This document shows, in pieces, positions 16,176 to 26,050 of a stretch of DNA of 60,235 bases. The notes beneath the pieces were generated by a model. That model was not told where the DNA came from and did not search any database. It saw only the letters and a program-made list of their open reading frames with translations. This DNA is from an uncultured Bacteroidales bacterium (lineage in GTDB: Bacteria; Bacteroidota; Bacteroidia; Bacteroidales; Bacteroidaceae), in the NCBI GenBank assembly GCA_902800925.1, contig CADCGD010000010.1, positions 1-60,235 of the forward strand. Reading direction: 5' to 3'. Position 1 is the first letter of the stretch; every line of letters starts with the position of its first letter. Made by a program: the position numbers and the translations under genes.

Positions 16176-16260
16176 CTGTTTTTCAATGGAATATGGAAAT
16201 TTTCCGCTAACTTTTTTTCAAAAATCTTATTTTTTTCGTGTCAATGCCATTTATTTTTCG

Positions 16261-16268
16261 TAACTTTG
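16261..16268 (+). promoter_or_regulatory. -7 promoter box TAACTTTG for pyk
   Basis: Perfect TAnnTTTG, 24 bases before the pyk ATG, with T-rich sequence around the -33 position. Confidence 0.75.
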
Positions 16269-16292
16269 CACCAAATTAATAGGTATTAGGAT

Positions 16293-17729
16293 ATGAAACA
16301 GACAAAGATTGTAGCCTCGATCAGTGACCGTCGCTGTGATGTAGACTTCATCCGCCAACTGTACAATGCTGGCATGAATGTGGTTAGAATGAATACGGCT
16401 CATGCATCGGAGGAAGGGATAAAGAATATAATAAGGAACGTGCGCGAGGTAAGCCGCCATATTGGTATACTGATAGATACCAAGGGTCCGGAGGTTCGTA
16501 CGACGGGTTGCGCCGAGCCTATTGAGTATAAGACGGGTGACGTCGTGAAGCTCTTCGGTCGTCCGGAGATAGACTCTACGCATGACATTGTCAATCTCTC
16601 GTACCAGAACTTTGCGGCAGATATCCAGGAGGGTGACCATGTACTCTTCGACGATGGCGCTCTTGACATGCTGGTCATTGGCATCAATGGTCCTGCTGTG
16701 ATTGCACAGGTGCAGAACGATGGCGTGTTGGGGGCTCATAAGAGTGTGAATGTTCCAGGTCGGCATATCGACCTGCCAGCCTTGACTGCCAAGGATCGCA
16801 AGAACATCATGCTGGCCATTGACCAGGACATCGAGTTTATTGCCCACAGTTTTGTGCGCTCTGCTGCTGATGTCCGTGCTGTGCAGGCCATCCTCGATGC
16901 TTACAATTCTGATATCAAGATTATCTCGAAGATAGAGAACCAGGAGGGCGTTGACAATATCGACGAGATTATCGACGCCTCGTATGGTATTATGATTGCC
17001 CGTGGTGACTTGGGTATCGAGGTGCCCATTGAGCGTATTCCTGGTATCCAGCGCAAGATCATTCGTAAGTGTATCGAGAAGAAGAAGCCTGTCATTGTGG
17101 CTACTCAGATGTTGCATACGATGATACAGAATCCGCGCCCTACTCGTGCTGAGGTAACTGATATTGCCAATGCTGTCTATTCCAGCACCGACGCCTTGAT
17201 GCTTTCTGGCGAGACGGCCAGTGGCAAGTATCCTGTGGAAGCTGTGCAGACCATGGCCTCTATTGCCGAACAGGCAGAGTTGGACCGTATGCAGCATACG
17301 CTTGTTGCTCCGTTGTCGGCAAACTGCGATATGCGTGACTTCATGGCGCATGCCGCCATTGAGGCTACTGAGAAGTTGGGTGTTAAAGGAATAATTACTG
17401 ACTCTACCACGGGTATTACCGCGCGTGCGCTGGCTGCCTTCCGTGGTCCTCATCCGGTGTTGGCCATCTGCTATAACGACAAGCTGCAGCGTCTGCTGAA
17501 CCTTTCGTACGGTGTCATTCCTGTATACCAGAAAGACCACATCGATTCGGAACGTCTTTTTATGGCGGCAGTACGCATGCTTCGTCAGAAGGGTTATGTA
17601 GACCTTGATGACAAGATAGCATATCTTAGCGGTAACGTCGGTGCGGGTGGTGCCACCAAGTTCCTGGAGGTGAACACTGTCAAGGAAGTCTTCGACCAAA
17701 ACTACCAATTTCATCTGCCGAAAGTGTAA
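16293..17729 (+). CDS. pyk: Pyruvate kinase
   Basis: A 478-residue glycolytic enzyme converting phosphoenolpyruvate and ADP to pyruvate and ATP. The barrel carries the family signatures: MNVVRMNTAHAS, LIDTKGPEVRT (substrate-binding), IISKIENQEGVDNIDEII with the catalytic lysine, IARGDLGIEVP (metal-binding Glu/Asp), VIVATQMLHTMI and the LSGETASGKYP loop. The C-terminal regulatory domain (360-478) is present. Ser/Asn residues in MNTAHAS replace the commoner 'NFSHG' form, a variant seen in some Bacteroidota. Monocistronic with its own promoter. Confidence 0.95.
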   Translation: MKQTKIVASISDRRCDVDFIRQLYNAGMNVVRMNTAHASEEGIKNIIRNVREVSRHIGILIDTKGPEVRTTGCAEPIEYKTGDVVKLFGRPEIDSTHDIVNLSYQNFAADIQEGDHVLFDDGALDMLVIGINGPAVIAQVQNDGVLGAHKSVNVPGRHIDLPALTAKDRKNIMLAIDQDIEFIAHSFVRSAADVRAVQAILDAYNSDIKIISKIENQEGVDNIDEIIDASYGIMIARGDLGIEVPIERIPGIQRKIIRKCIEKKKPVIVATQMLHTMIQNPRPTRAEVTDIANAVYSSTDALMLSGETASGKYPVEAVQTMASIAEQAELDRMQHTLVAPLSANCDMRDFMAHAAIEATEKLGVKGIITDSTTGITARALAAFRGPHPVLAICYNDKLQRLLNLSYGVIPVYQKDHIDSERLFMAAVRMLRQKGYVDLDDKIAYLSGNVGAGGATKFLEVNTVKEVFDQNYQFHLPKV

Positions 17730-17768
17730 GATTTTCGCGAAATATTTGGAGATTTGCATTTTTCTTCT

Positions 17769-17776
17769 TATCTTTG
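17769..17776 (+). promoter_or_regulatory. Promoter TTTG-N20-TATCTTTG for the propeller/AraC regulator
   Basis: A -7 box TATCTTTG with TTTG at 17745-17748, 20 bases upstream, matches the two-part Bacteroidota promoter. The ATG follows 28 bases downstream. Confidence 0.75.
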
Positions 17777-17804
17777 CCGACACTAAAGATAATGAAGACC
17801 TAAA

Positions 17805-20267
17805 ATGCGTAAGAATCTCTTTCAAACCTGTTGCGTGCTGTTGTTGATACTGTTGAAGAGTGTCAACGCTGTGGCAGGTGACGAGAATCTGGTCTTCTAT
17901 TCCTATGATGCTTCCAATGGCTTGGCCGATAACAGCGTGCAGATTGTACGTTGCACGCGGACGGGTAGGGTGCTCATCTTTACTATTGGGCATGTCAACT
18001 TCTTCGATGGTGATAACTTTACGCATATCGACCCCTCTGAGCGCGATGTTATCAATCTTCCTGGCTATCAAGGTGGCTACCAGATGTTTTTCGACAAGTA
18101 TCACCACTTGTGGGGTAAGAATCTTGGTAAGTTGGCATGCGTTGACTTATTGACAGAACGTTTCATGCCAGACGTGAAAGGTGTCCTTCGTGAGATGGGA
18201 GTGAAGAAACCCGTTGATGACGTCTTTGGAGATGGTGAGTGTAACATGTGGTTCCGCTCAGGGAAACAGCTCTCTGACCCCAAAGCGAGCAAGGAGTTTA
18301 CAATCCATGCTGCTGCAACCCTTCAGGATGTTGACCTCTATGCTGACAGTCTGCTGTTGTTGTTCCATGCAGATGGATCTGTGGGAGTTTACGACTATAA
18401 GCATCCTCGTTACCTCTATAATGACGAAGCGTTTGCTACTGCTGAAGAGAAGCAATGTTTTGCCCAGTCGTCCATCTTATGTCTCGTGGGTGACCAGTAC
18501 TATCAGATTCGCAATGGTAAAGAGTCGGCGGTGCTGATGCGCTATGACGTCAGTGACCGCCAATGGACACGGATATTGGAGACGCCATTCCAGATGAACG
18601 ACCTCTGTCCCAAGGACGATAAGATATATATTGCCTCCGAACGTGGCTATCTGGTCTATTACTACCAGACTGGTGAGGTAAAGCACTATGAGACTATTCG
18701 TCTCTCGAAAGGTCGAAGCATGTCGCCAGACGTCAACTCATTGATGTTTGACCGCCAGGGTGGTTTGTGGATGGGAACCGTTACGCGTGGCTTGCTCTAT
18801 GCCAAGGCCCATCCCAGTCCCTTTATTACCTATTCCTCACAGTCTCCAGAGGCCAAGCCGTATCTCCAGTTGCTTGACCAGGAGGGGAAGAAGAACGAGA
18901 CGCTGCCCTACAAGACCAATTGTGCGTTGCGTGATAGTCGTGGTTGGTTGTGGACCGGCAGTTATGTTGGTCTGACATTACAGCGTCCAGGTAAACCTGA
19001 TCAGACGTTTACCCGCAAGGATGGACTGACCAATGAAGTCATACATGCCATTATTGAAGACGATCAGCATCATATATGGGTATCTACCAGCTATGGAGTG
19101 GCCCGTCTCTATGTGCGTGCTGACGGCGTCTACCATTTGGAGGCTTATATCAATCAGGACAATATTCCCAACGATGCCTTCCTCAATGGGCGGGCGGCAA
19201 AGATGGCCGATGGTACTATTGTGATGGAGACCGTCGATCGTGTAGTTGTCTTCAATCCTGCCAACTTCCAAGGGGAGCGTTTTGGCGATATGGTTATTTA
19301 CCCTAAGCTTGTCAGACTGATGGTGAACGGTGTCTTTATTGATCCTGGAACCAAAATTGATGGTAGGGTGATTCTGGAACGTAGTGCCTCACGTACTCGT
19401 GAGTTCCATGTCAACTATGATCAGAATTCGTTGTCGCTGACTTTCTCGGGACTTAACTACCTGCGCCCTGTTCAGACTTATTATCGTGTGCGCGTCAAAG
19501 GCGTGACTGGTTTTAACAACTGGCGTATTCTCTCTTTCGGTAAGTCAGGAGGCATGGTCGATAGAAACGGTATGCTCCACCTGCCACTGGTGGCCATGAA
19601 ACCTGGTGACTACGTTGTTGAACTGCAGACGTCTATGTGGCCTGATAAGTGGCCGGTAGAACCATTTACGTGGATTATCCATGTTGACCAACCATGGTGG
19701 CGTACTACGGGACTCTATATGCTACTGGTCATTCTGTTGCTTGGCTTGGCAACGGTCAACTTCATCTTCTTCAATCGCAATACAAAGATGCGTATGCGTT
19801 GTCTCAGCGATGAGGAAGATATGATGCGTCGTGTGCGCGGTTTTACTGATCGCTGTGTGGAGTTGCACGATGAACAATTGGCACCTGCTACTGTTACTAA
19901 TCACGAAGACCTTGCCAATGACAATTCACAGGAGAGCATGGTCTTTGACGAGGTGATGCTGAAGATAGTTCCTTTCGTTGCAAAGCATCGTCAGGAGTAT
20001 ATCCGTTTCCAGCTGCTAGCAGACCTGACTGAGATGAGTAAAGGGGAGTTGTATGTCTTGCTGGCCAATCATATCGATAAGAATCCGCGTCTGCTAATCA
20101 GTAAGCTACGCCTGCAAGAGGCTGCGTTGATGTTGCTTACTACCGATACGACAGTGGAAGATATTGCGGATGCCCTGCATTTTGTATCGCCCAACTACTT
20201 TGTGACAGCTTTCTATCACCGTTACCACAAGACGCCAGCGGCTTATCGCAGCTCTAGCGACTTGTAA
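17805..20267 (+). CDS. Periplasmic propeller sensor fused directly to an AraC-type HTH domain
   Basis: An 820-residue membrane regulator. A signal peptide (1-25) leads into a beta-propeller of two-component-regulator type (NGLADNSVQ, DRQGGLWMGT, DSRGWLWTGS, DDQHHIWVST). A Y_Y_Y-like domain (about 535-625: LSLTFSGLNYL, YRVRVKG, PGDYVVELQT) precedes one membrane helix (about 635-658). The cytoplasmic part is about 160 residues and ends in an AraC HTH ([40 protein letters not shown]). Unlike classical hybrid two-component systems of about 1,300 residues, no kinase, ATPase or receiver domain lies between membrane and HTH, so signalling would be one-component. The ligand, probably a glycan, is unknown. 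Its 3' end overlaps the opposing gene by 25 bases. Confidence 0.85.
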   Translation: MRKNLFQTCCVLLLILLKSVNAVAGDENLVFYSYDASNGLADNSVQIVRCTRTGRVLIFTIGHVNFFDGDNFTHIDPSERDVINLPGYQGGYQMFFDKYHHLWGKNLGKLACVDLLTERFMPDVKGVLREMGVKKPVDDVFGDGECNMWFRSGKQLSDPKASKEFTIHAAATLQDVDLYADSLLLLFHADGSVGVYDYKHPRYLYNDEAFATAEEKQCFAQSSILCLVGDQYYQIRNGKESAVLMRYDVSDRQWTRILETPFQMNDLCPKDDKIYIASERGYLVYYYQTGEVKHYETIRLSKGRSMSPDVNSLMFDRQGGLWMGTVTRGLLYAKAHPSPFITYSSQSPEAKPYLQLLDQEGKKNETLPYKTNCALRDSRGWLWTGSYVGLTLQRPGKPDQTFTRKDGLTNEVIHAIIEDDQHHIWVSTSYGVARLYVRADGVYHLEAYINQDNIPNDAFLNGRAAKMADGTIVMETVDRVVVFNPANFQGERFGDMVIYPKLVRLMVNGVFIDPGTKIDGRVILERSASRTREFHVNYDQNSLSLTFSGLNYLRPVQTYYRVRVKGVTGFNNWRILSFGKSGGMVDRNGMLHLPLVAMKPGDYVVELQTSMWPDKWPVEPFTWIIHVDQPWWRTTGLYMLLVILLLGLATVNFIFFNRNTKMRMRCLSDEEDMMRRVRGFTDRCVELHDEQLAPATVTNHEDLANDNSQESMVFDEVMLKIVPFVAKHRQEYIRFQLLADLTEMSKGELYVLLANHIDKNPRLLISKLRLQEAALMLLTTDTTVEDIADALHFVSPNYFVTAFYHRYHKTPAAYRSSSDL

Positions 20268-21484
20268 CCTACCAGTCGCCATGTGCGACCGCCTACCTCT
20301 TTATAATATACCAGCACCTGATAGCGGTTCTCTGTCTGGTAGAAATTGCCCTCTGAAGGGGCCAGTTTTCCGTCGGCAGTCACAAAGCGGTAGTTGTAGT
20401 AGCCTTGTTTTTGCAGCAGTGCCGTGTAGTAGACTTTCCGTTCTCCGTCGTAACGCATGAGGTAATGCTCCTTGTCTGCATCTGTTGTCCACAGACCGTC
20501 AATATAAAGTTCGCCCTGATAGGGAGCCTGCAGTTCGTAGTTCACCCAGACATAGTCGCAGGTGTGGTCTGACTCGAAGTTATCGCTGTTACGGATGAGG
20601 AATGCGCCATCGGCATCCTTGTCAGTGAGATAGTTCTTGAATGTGAAGGCGGGGAAGGGGTAAACCTGATAGTTGGTACCGTCCCACTGGATGTGGTCGA
20701 TGCCCATGGTGGGGTGACTCACGTCCAGCACCTCGAACTTATGATACTCGTTGCCACCGTCGAAGATGAGCTGGCGATTGTGCTGCCATAACAATCCCTT
20801 TGTCGTGATATGGTTCGGAGAAAGGTTGCGACGGGCACCTGTCTCCTGCCAGTTTTGCATCATTACCGTGTAGAGTTGTTCGTCACGGTCTGTAACGCGC
20901 AGATTGTTATAATTCAGACTGACAGACAACTGCTGATGCTTGTCATTATGGTCTATGTCCGTATTCGTTGTAATCTCCATGCCAATGGTCATCACTGGTT
21001 CTACGACGTAAAACTCTACCTCCAATAGTTTTTCGTTGGCATCGTCTTCGTCATAGACGGTTAAGCGGTAGTTACCGCTCATCCTCAGCTGACAGCGGTC
21101 GTTGGGGATGGTAAGCTGATAATGGGTGTACAAGACGGTGGTATTGATGGAGTTCTGGTAGTTGTCGATAGGTTCATCGTTGAAGCCGCGCAGCCAGTCA
21201 CTCTCAAAGACATCTTCCGATACACTCCAGTCTGCCTCGCAGTGGTCGAGGTGGCAGATGAGACGGTGATAGTTGTGCGAGAACTCGTCGAAACCGATGT
21301 GTAGCACGTCATCGCTGTTCAGCGTCATCACAGGACGGTTCTGCCAGTCAGTGCCAACCATGCTGGTCAGCGTCTTAACACGGGATGAGAAAATACGATT
21401 GTCACCCCATGTCGCCAGTGTCACCATCAGTAACAGCGTGATGAGTGATACTTTAAAACTGTCTGAGGGCACTGAGCAACTCAT
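20243..21484 (-). CDS. DUF5103 / type IX secretion plug-domain protein
   Basis: A 413-residue exported protein matching the DUF5103 family, whose N-terminal part is the type IX secretion 'plug protein' domain: [50 protein letters not shown], and the closing [20 protein letters not shown]. In characterised T9SS machines the plug protein closes the SprA translocon channel. A hydrophobic export signal lies at about 12-27. ATG 21484 lies inside the 3' end of hisC (overlap 32 bases), so translation is probably coupled to the histidine operon, although a functional link is not obvious. Other T9SS genes are not in this window. Confidence 0.75.
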   Translation of the reverse strand: MSCSVPSDSFKVSLITLLLMVTLATWGDNRIFSSRVKTLTSMVGTDWQNRPVMTLNSDDVLHIGFDEFSHNYHRLICHLDHCEADWSVSEDVFESDWLRGFNDEPIDNYQNSINTTVLYTHYQLTIPNDRCQLRMSGNYRLTVYDEDDANEKLLEVEFYVVEPVMTIGMEITTNTDIDHNDKHQQLSVSLNYNNLRVTDRDEQLYTVMMQNWQETGARRNLSPNHITTKGLLWQHNRQLIFDGGNEYHKFEVLDVSHPTMGIDHIQWDGTNYQVYPFPAFTFKNYLTDKDADGAFLIRNSDNFESDHTCDYVWVNYELQAPYQGELYIDGLWTTDADKEHYLMRYDGERKVYYTALLQKQGYYNYRFVTADGKLAPSEGNFYQTENRYQVLVYYKEVGGRTWRLVGYKSLELR

Positions 21485-22487
21485 TGTTCTCTGTACGTGT
21501 ACCGATAGTAATGCGCAGACAGTTCTGACAGAGTTGGATGCGAGAACGGTTTCTGACTATGATACCTCTGTCTACCAGATAGTTATATATCTTGGTAGCG
21601 TCGGTTACGCGTGTCAGGAAGAAGTTGGCATCCGTGGGATATATCTTTTCACAGATGGGCAGCTCAAGGAATGCTTGCATTAGACGACTACGCTCCTGCA
21701 GCAGCACCTTGACAGTCTTATCCACCTCAAAGGGGTCTTTCAACATCTCGATAGCCTGTTGTTGCGTAAGCTGGTTGACGTTGTACGGATACTTTACCTT
21801 ATTATAGATAGCGATAATCTCCTTGGAGGCAAAGGCCATTCCCAGACGGATGGCTGCAGAGCCCCAGGCCTTCGACATGGTCTGCAGAATGATAAGGTTG
21901 GGGTGGGTAGGCAGCTCCTGACGCAGGGACATCTGGTGGGCAAAATCGATATAGGCCTCGTCAACAATAACAATGCCGTCGAAGCTTTCTACCACCTTCA
22001 TTATTTCGTCGCGGTCCAACGAATTTCCTGTGGGATTGTTGGGGGAACAGAGCCAGATAATCTTGGTGTGGGCATCGCAAGCAGCCAATAGCTTGTCGGC
22101 ATTCAGTGTGAAACCCTCGTGAAGGAGAACCTGACGACACTCGATGTCGTTGATGTCAGCACATACCTGATACATGCCGTAGGTAGGCGCAATGCTTACC
22201 ACGTTGTCGCGGCCAGGCTCACAGAAGATGCGGTAGGGCAGGTCGATGGCCTCGTCGCTACCATTGCCCAGGAAGATGTTCTCGGCAGGTACGCCTTTGA
22301 CGCGCTCCAACAGCTTCTTAACCTCACGCTGCAGGGGGTCTGGATAGCGGTTGTAAGGGGCATTATACGGATTCTCGTTGGCATCGAGGAAGACGTGAGC
22401 CTCCTTGCCAGAGTATTCGTCACGGGCACTGCTATATGGAGCCAGACTCCAGATATTCTTTCTTACTAACTGCTCTAAGGGCTTCAT
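21453..22487 (-). CDS. hisC: Histidinol-phosphate aminotransferase
   Basis: A 344-residue PLP-dependent enzyme that aminates imidazole acetol-phosphate to histidinol-phosphate. Fold-type I features are in order: [70 protein letters not shown] (PLP lysine) and the C-terminal [19 protein letters not shown]. It follows hisD with a 25-base gap and overlaps the DUF5103 gene. In many Bacteroidales hisB comes next, but here it does not. Confidence 0.95.
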   Translation of the reverse strand: MKPLEQLVRKNIWSLAPYSSARDEYSGKEAHVFLDANENPYNAPYNRYPDPLQREVKKLLERVKGVPAENIFLGNGSDEAIDLPYRIFCEPGRDNVVSIAPTYGMYQVCADINDIECRQVLLHEGFTLNADKLLAACDAHTKIIWLCSPNNPTGNSLDRDEIMKVVESFDGIVIVDEAYIDFAHQMSLRQELPTHPNLIILQTMSKAWGSAAIRLGMAFASKEIIAIYNKVKYPYNVNQLTQQQAIEMLKDPFEVDKTVKVLLQERSRLMQAFLELPICEKIYPTDANFFLTRVTDATKIYNYLVDRGIIVRNRSRIQLCQNCLRITIGTRTENNELLSALRQF

Positions 22488-22512
22488 AATTATCTATGCG
22501 GTAGCAAATTAT

Positions 22513-23805
22513 TCACTTTTCACTATTCACTTTCGCTATGCGAACGCTCATCGCGTTCTTGTGAGCATCGAGCTGCTCGGCTTCAGCCATCAGTTCCACT
22601 GCACGACCGATGTGATGGATGCCTTCTTCGGTGAGGTGCTGGAAAGTAATCTTGCGACAGTATGAGTCGAGGTTGACACCATTATAGGCGGTCGCATAGC
22701 CGTGGGTAGGCAATGTGTGGTTGGTACCACTGGCATAGTCGCCGGCACTCTCACAGGCATATTGTCCAAGGAATACGGAACCGGCATTGACAACCTTCTC
22801 TGCCAGTTGCTCGTAGTCGGCTGTTTGGATAATCAAGTGTTCGGGAGCATAGACGTTAGACAGCTCCATCATCTCGTCAACGGAATTGACGAGCACGAGG
22901 CGGCTGTTGTCAAGCGCCTTCTTGGCTATCTCTTGGCGAGGCAACAGCGCCAACTGGCGTTCTACCTCAGTCTGTACTTCCTGCAGTTTCTGTTCTGAGG
23001 TTGTGATGAAGAGCACTTGCGAGTCGATGCCGTGCTCAGCCTGCGACAAGAGGTCGGCAGCAACGAACTCCGCATTAGCGGTATCGTCGGCCAGTACACA
23101 GACCTCGCTGGGACCTGCGGGCATATCGATAGCTACTTCGTCGAGGCTGACCTGTTGTTTGGCAGCCATCACATATTGGTTGCCAGGACCGAAAATCTTA
23201 TAGACCTTGGGGACTGACTCTGTTCCGTAAGCCATGGCGCCGATAGCCTGTACGCCGCCAGCCTTGAAAATCTTGCTGACGCCAGCAATGCGGGCAGCCA
23301 TCAGAATAGCAGGATTCACCTTGCCCTCACGGTTCGGCGGTGTACACAGCACAATCTCTCCACAACCAGCAATCTTGGCGGGTGTGGCAAGCATCAGTAC
23401 GGTAGAGAAGAGTGGGGCAGTACCGCCAGGGATATACAATCCTACGCGCTCGATAGCTACACTTTTCTGCCAGCAGCTGACGCCGGGCTGTGTCTCCACT
23501 TTCTGACCTTCAAACTTCTGGGCAGCATGGAACTTGTAGATGTTCTCGTGGGCGAGCTTAATGGCTGCTTTCAGTTCAGCACTTACCAACTGCTCGGCCT
23601 CTTGTATCTCTTGTTCACTGACAACCAGTGATGCAAGCGTAGCTTTGTCAAACTTCAGTTCATATTCTTTGACAGCCTCATCACCACGTTGGCGCACGTC
23701 GTTTAGGACGGTGCTTACCGTCTCATTCAACTGTGTCAAGTCCAACCGTGGGCGAGACGTAATCTCGCCCCATAAATTCTTCTCTGGGTATCTATATATC
23801 TTCAT
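22513..23805 (-). CDS. hisD: Histidinol dehydrogenase
   Basis: A 430-residue zinc enzyme catalysing the last two oxidations, histidinol to histidine. Signatures: VGLYIPGGTAPLFSTVLML, IFGPGNQYVMAAKQQV, DMPAGPSEVCVLAD, LSQAEHGIDSQVLF and TNHTLPTHGYA near the C-terminus. The last codons (VNSEK) fall within a run of GTGAATA-like repeats that continues into the hisD/hisC gap, suggesting repeat expansion into the coding end. Middle gene of hisG-hisD-hisC. Confidence 0.95.
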   Translation of the reverse strand: MKIYRYPEKNLWGEITSRPRLDLTQLNETVSTVLNDVRQRGDEAVKEYELKFDKATLASLVVSEQEIQEAEQLVSAELKAAIKLAHENIYKFHAAQKFEGQKVETQPGVSCWQKSVAIERVGLYIPGGTAPLFSTVLMLATPAKIAGCGEIVLCTPPNREGKVNPAILMAARIAGVSKIFKAGGVQAIGAMAYGTESVPKVYKIFGPGNQYVMAAKQQVSLDEVAIDMPAGPSEVCVLADDTANAEFVAADLLSQAEHGIDSQVLFITTSEQKLQEVQTEVERQLALLPRQEIAKKALDNSRLVLVNSVDEMMELSNVYAPEHLIIQTADYEQLAEKVVNAGSVFLGQYACESAGDYASGTNHTLPTHGYATAYNGVNLDSYCRKITFQHLTEEGIHHIGRAVELMAEAEQLDAHKNAMSVRIAKVNSEK

Positions 23806-23855
23806 TGCTATCTTTTTGTTCTCCCCCTCACTTTGGAGGGGGCTGGGGAGAGGCT

Positions 23856-24707
23856 TTACAGAATCATTTTCTCAATGGGTGTTACCAGGATGCCCTGTGC
23901 ACCCATCTCCTTCAGTTTGCCGATGATTTCCCAGAAACGCTTCTGGTCGAGTACAGTGTGTACAGAGCACCACTCCTCATCAGCCAATGGAATAATGGTG
24001 GGACTCTTCAGACCCGGCAGTACATTGATAATCTCCTGCAGATGAGCCTTGGGAGCATTCATCCGAACGTATTTCTTGTCCTCGGCATCCTTGACAGCCT
24101 TGAAGCGGAACAGCATCTCATCGAGTGTTGCTCGCTTCTCACGGCTGAGGTTCTTGTTGCCAATGAGCAAAGCCTCGCTCTGCATGACGACCTCTACCTC
24201 GCGGAGGTTGTTGCTGACCAGCGTTGAACCACTGCTGACAATGTCGAAGATACCGTCAGCCAATCCGATACCCGGACTAATCTCCACAGAACCAGTGATG
24301 ACATGAATCTCAGCACTGATACCCTGCTCGTCGAGGAACTTCTTCAGAATATGAGGATAGCTGGTGGCAATCTTCTTGCCGTTAAACCAGTTGACACCAC
24401 GATAGTCGATGTCCTTGGGAATAGCCAGTGACAGACGACACTTTGAGAACCCTAGACGAGAAATGATCTCTGCATCCTCATTGCGCTCTATAAACTCGTT
24501 TTCGCCAACAACACCAATGTCGGCAACACCTGATGCCACGCTCTGTGGAATATCGTCGTCGCGCAGATAAAGAACCTCCAATGGGAAGTTTCCTGACTGT
24601 ACCAGCAATGTTCTGCGTCCTGAACTAATCTTGATGTCTGCCTCTGCCAGCAGATTCATGGTGTCGTCAAAAAGACGGCCCTTCGATTGTACTGCAATTC
24701 TTAACAT
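23856..24707 (-). CDS. hisG: ATP phosphoribosyltransferase, long form
   Basis: A 283-residue enzyme for the first step of histidine synthesis (ATP plus PRPP). The long form includes a C-terminal regulatory domain (from about 210) that gives histidine feedback inhibition and removes the need for HisZ. Motifs: MLRIAVQSKGRLFDDTM, LRDDDIPQSVASGVADIGVVG, ITGSVEISPGIGLADGIFDIVSSGSTL. The frame is open from 24734, but ATG 24707 begins the conserved sequence. First gene of the his operon, with a promoter 50 bases upstream. Confidence 0.95.
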   Translation of the reverse strand: MLRIAVQSKGRLFDDTMNLLAEADIKISSGRRTLLVQSGNFPLEVLYLRDDDIPQSVASGVADIGVVGENEFIERNEDAEIISRLGFSKCRLSLAIPKDIDYRGVNWFNGKKIATSYPHILKKFLDEQGISAEIHVITGSVEISPGIGLADGIFDIVSSGSTLVSNNLREVEVVMQSEALLIGNKNLSREKRATLDEMLFRFKAVKDAEDKKYVRMNAPKAHLQEIINVLPGLKSPTIIPLADEEWCSVHTVLDQKRFWEIIGKLKEMGAQGILVTPIEKMIL

Positions 24708-24757
24708 CTTATATTCGTATTTTACTATTTGCAATTAATTTTATCCCTTTAAGCGTG

Positions 24758-24765
24758 CAAAATTA
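24758..24765 (-). promoter_or_regulatory. -7 promoter box TAATTTTG for the his operon
   Basis: TAnnTTTG on the minus strand, 50 bases before hisG. No leader peptide rich in histidine codons or T-box was seen between it and the start. Confidence 0.65.
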
Positions 24766-24797
24766 CATATTTTCGTTGATATTTGCAAGAAAATGAT

Positions 24798-24805
24798 TAC
24801 TTTTG
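24798..24805 (+). promoter_or_regulatory. -7 promoter box TACTTTTG for the MltF-like gene
   Basis: TAnnTTTG on the plus strand, 13 bases before ATG 24819 and divergent from the his promoter 33 bases away. Confidence 0.6.
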
Positions 24806-24818
24806 CACCCAAAATTAA

Positions 24819-25970
24819 ATGAAATTGAGCAGAAATAGCATATATATACAACTTTTCGCCTTTTTGCTACTCCTGTCCGCCTGTGGTCAGAAACGGCAAG
24901 AACCTGTGGTTACTCCATGGGGCGAGATAACAGATACTATTCCCGTCGATGAGGACTTCGACTTGGAGGACATTCAGCGAAATGGAGAACTCATTGCCCT
25001 CACGTTGACGGGACCTGAGACCTACTACGACTATCGTGGCAGGCATTTGGGAACGCATTATCTGCTTTGTCAGCGCTTTGCCGACCAGCTGGGTGTCAGT
25101 CTGCGTATGGAGGTTTGTCGCGATACTGCTGAGATGCAGCAACGACTGGTTAACGGTGAGGCAGACCTGATTTGTTTTCCGCTGACGAAGAAGGGGGCAG
25201 GCTGGATTATTGGCGATGATAAGCAAGACCTGCAGAAAGAATTCCAGCAGTGGTACCGTCCATCGTTGATGACTGAGGTCAAGAAGCAAGAGGATTATCT
25301 GTTGTCGTCGCGTAGTGTCAAGCGTCGCGTCTTTGCTCCCATGCTCAATCGTGCCGGAGGTGTTATTTCCCACTATGATGCCTATTTCCTGCGTTATGCC
25401 ACACAGATTCGCTGGGACTGGCGACTGTTGGCTGCCCAGTGCTATCAGGAGTCGACATTTGACCCGCAGGCTCGTTCGTGGGCAGGCGCTTGTGGTCTGA
25501 TGCAGATTATGCCCTCTACGGCCGATCATCTGGGATTGGCGCGTGCCGATATCCATAATCCCGAAAAGAATATTGCTGCCGCTGTGAAATACCTGGCTGA
25601 GTTGGAGCAGTCGTTCTCTGATATTCGCGACCGCTCCGAGCGTACCAAGTTCGTATTGGCGGCCTATAATGGTGGCGGCTATCATATCCGCGATGCGATG
25701 GCCTTAGCCCGTAAACATGGTCGCGATGCTTCTCGTTGGCGTGATGTGGAGCCGTTTGTCTTGGGGCTTCAGCGTGCGGAGTATTATAACGATCCCGTGG
25801 TGCGTAACGGCTATATGCGTGGCTCTGAGACGGTTGACTACGTTCGCCGTATTCATGAGCGCTGGAATGGCTATCGGGGCGTCAAGACCGTCCACTCCGT
25901 AGCAGGTCCTACAGGCGTTCCCCAGAAGGCCAAGCGCGAGCGCAAATCGAAATACCAAGTGACAGAGTAA
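24819..25970 (+). CDS. MltF-like membrane-bound lytic transglycosylase (lipoprotein)
   Basis: A 383-residue lipoprotein: hydrophobic signal with lipobox LLSAC, lipidated Cys22. Residues 55-150 resemble a solute-binding-protein type 3 lobe (GELIALTLTGPETYYDYRG, EADLICFPLTK) as in MltF. The SLT catalytic domain spans about 190-340: Glu211 in CYQESTFDP is the catalytic acid, followed by GACGLMQIMPSTA and VLAAYNGG. It cleaves the MurNAc-GlcNAc bond of peptidoglycan to give 1,6-anhydro ends. The solute-binding part is shorter than in E. coli MltF, where it can bind muropeptides to regulate activity. Confidence 0.88.
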   Translation: MKLSRNSIYIQLFAFLLLLSACGQKRQEPVVTPWGEITDTIPVDEDFDLEDIQRNGELIALTLTGPETYYDYRGRHLGTHYLLCQRFADQLGVSLRMEVCRDTAEMQQRLVNGEADLICFPLTKKGAGWIIGDDKQDLQKEFQQWYRPSLMTEVKKQEDYLLSSRSVKRRVFAPMLNRAGGVISHYDAYFLRYATQIRWDWRLLAAQCYQESTFDPQARSWAGACGLMQIMPSTADHLGLARADIHNPEKNIAAAVKYLAELEQSFSDIRDRSERTKFVLAAYNGGGYHIRDAMALARKHGRDASRWRDVEPFVLGLQRAEYYNDPVVRNGYMRGSETVDYVRRIHERWNGYRGVKTVHSVAGPTGVPQKAKRERKSKYQVTE

Positions 25971-26034
25971 TCAACAAGACTTTAAAATATTGGTGTTTTT
26001 TCGCCAAATAATTGCTACTTTGCCAAAAATATAC

Positions 26035-26042
26035 TACCTTTG
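26035..26042 (+). promoter_or_regulatory. -7 promoter box TACCTTTG for mazG
   Basis: Perfect TAnnTTTG only eight bases before ATG 26051, so the transcript would be leaderless or nearly so. A second, weaker TACTTTG lies 20 bases upstream. Confidence 0.65.
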
Positions 26043-26050
26043 CAAAAGTT

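Noticed and set aside
16251-18107. 618-codon open frame on the minus strand opposite pyk
   Set aside because: It is the antisense of pyk, has no promoter or recognisable domain, and spans the pyk promoter and the start of the next gene. Codon bias of pyk keeps the frame open.
24708-24818. Histidine attenuator or T-box before hisG
   Set aside because: No run of histidine codons and no T-box sequence in the 50-base leader.
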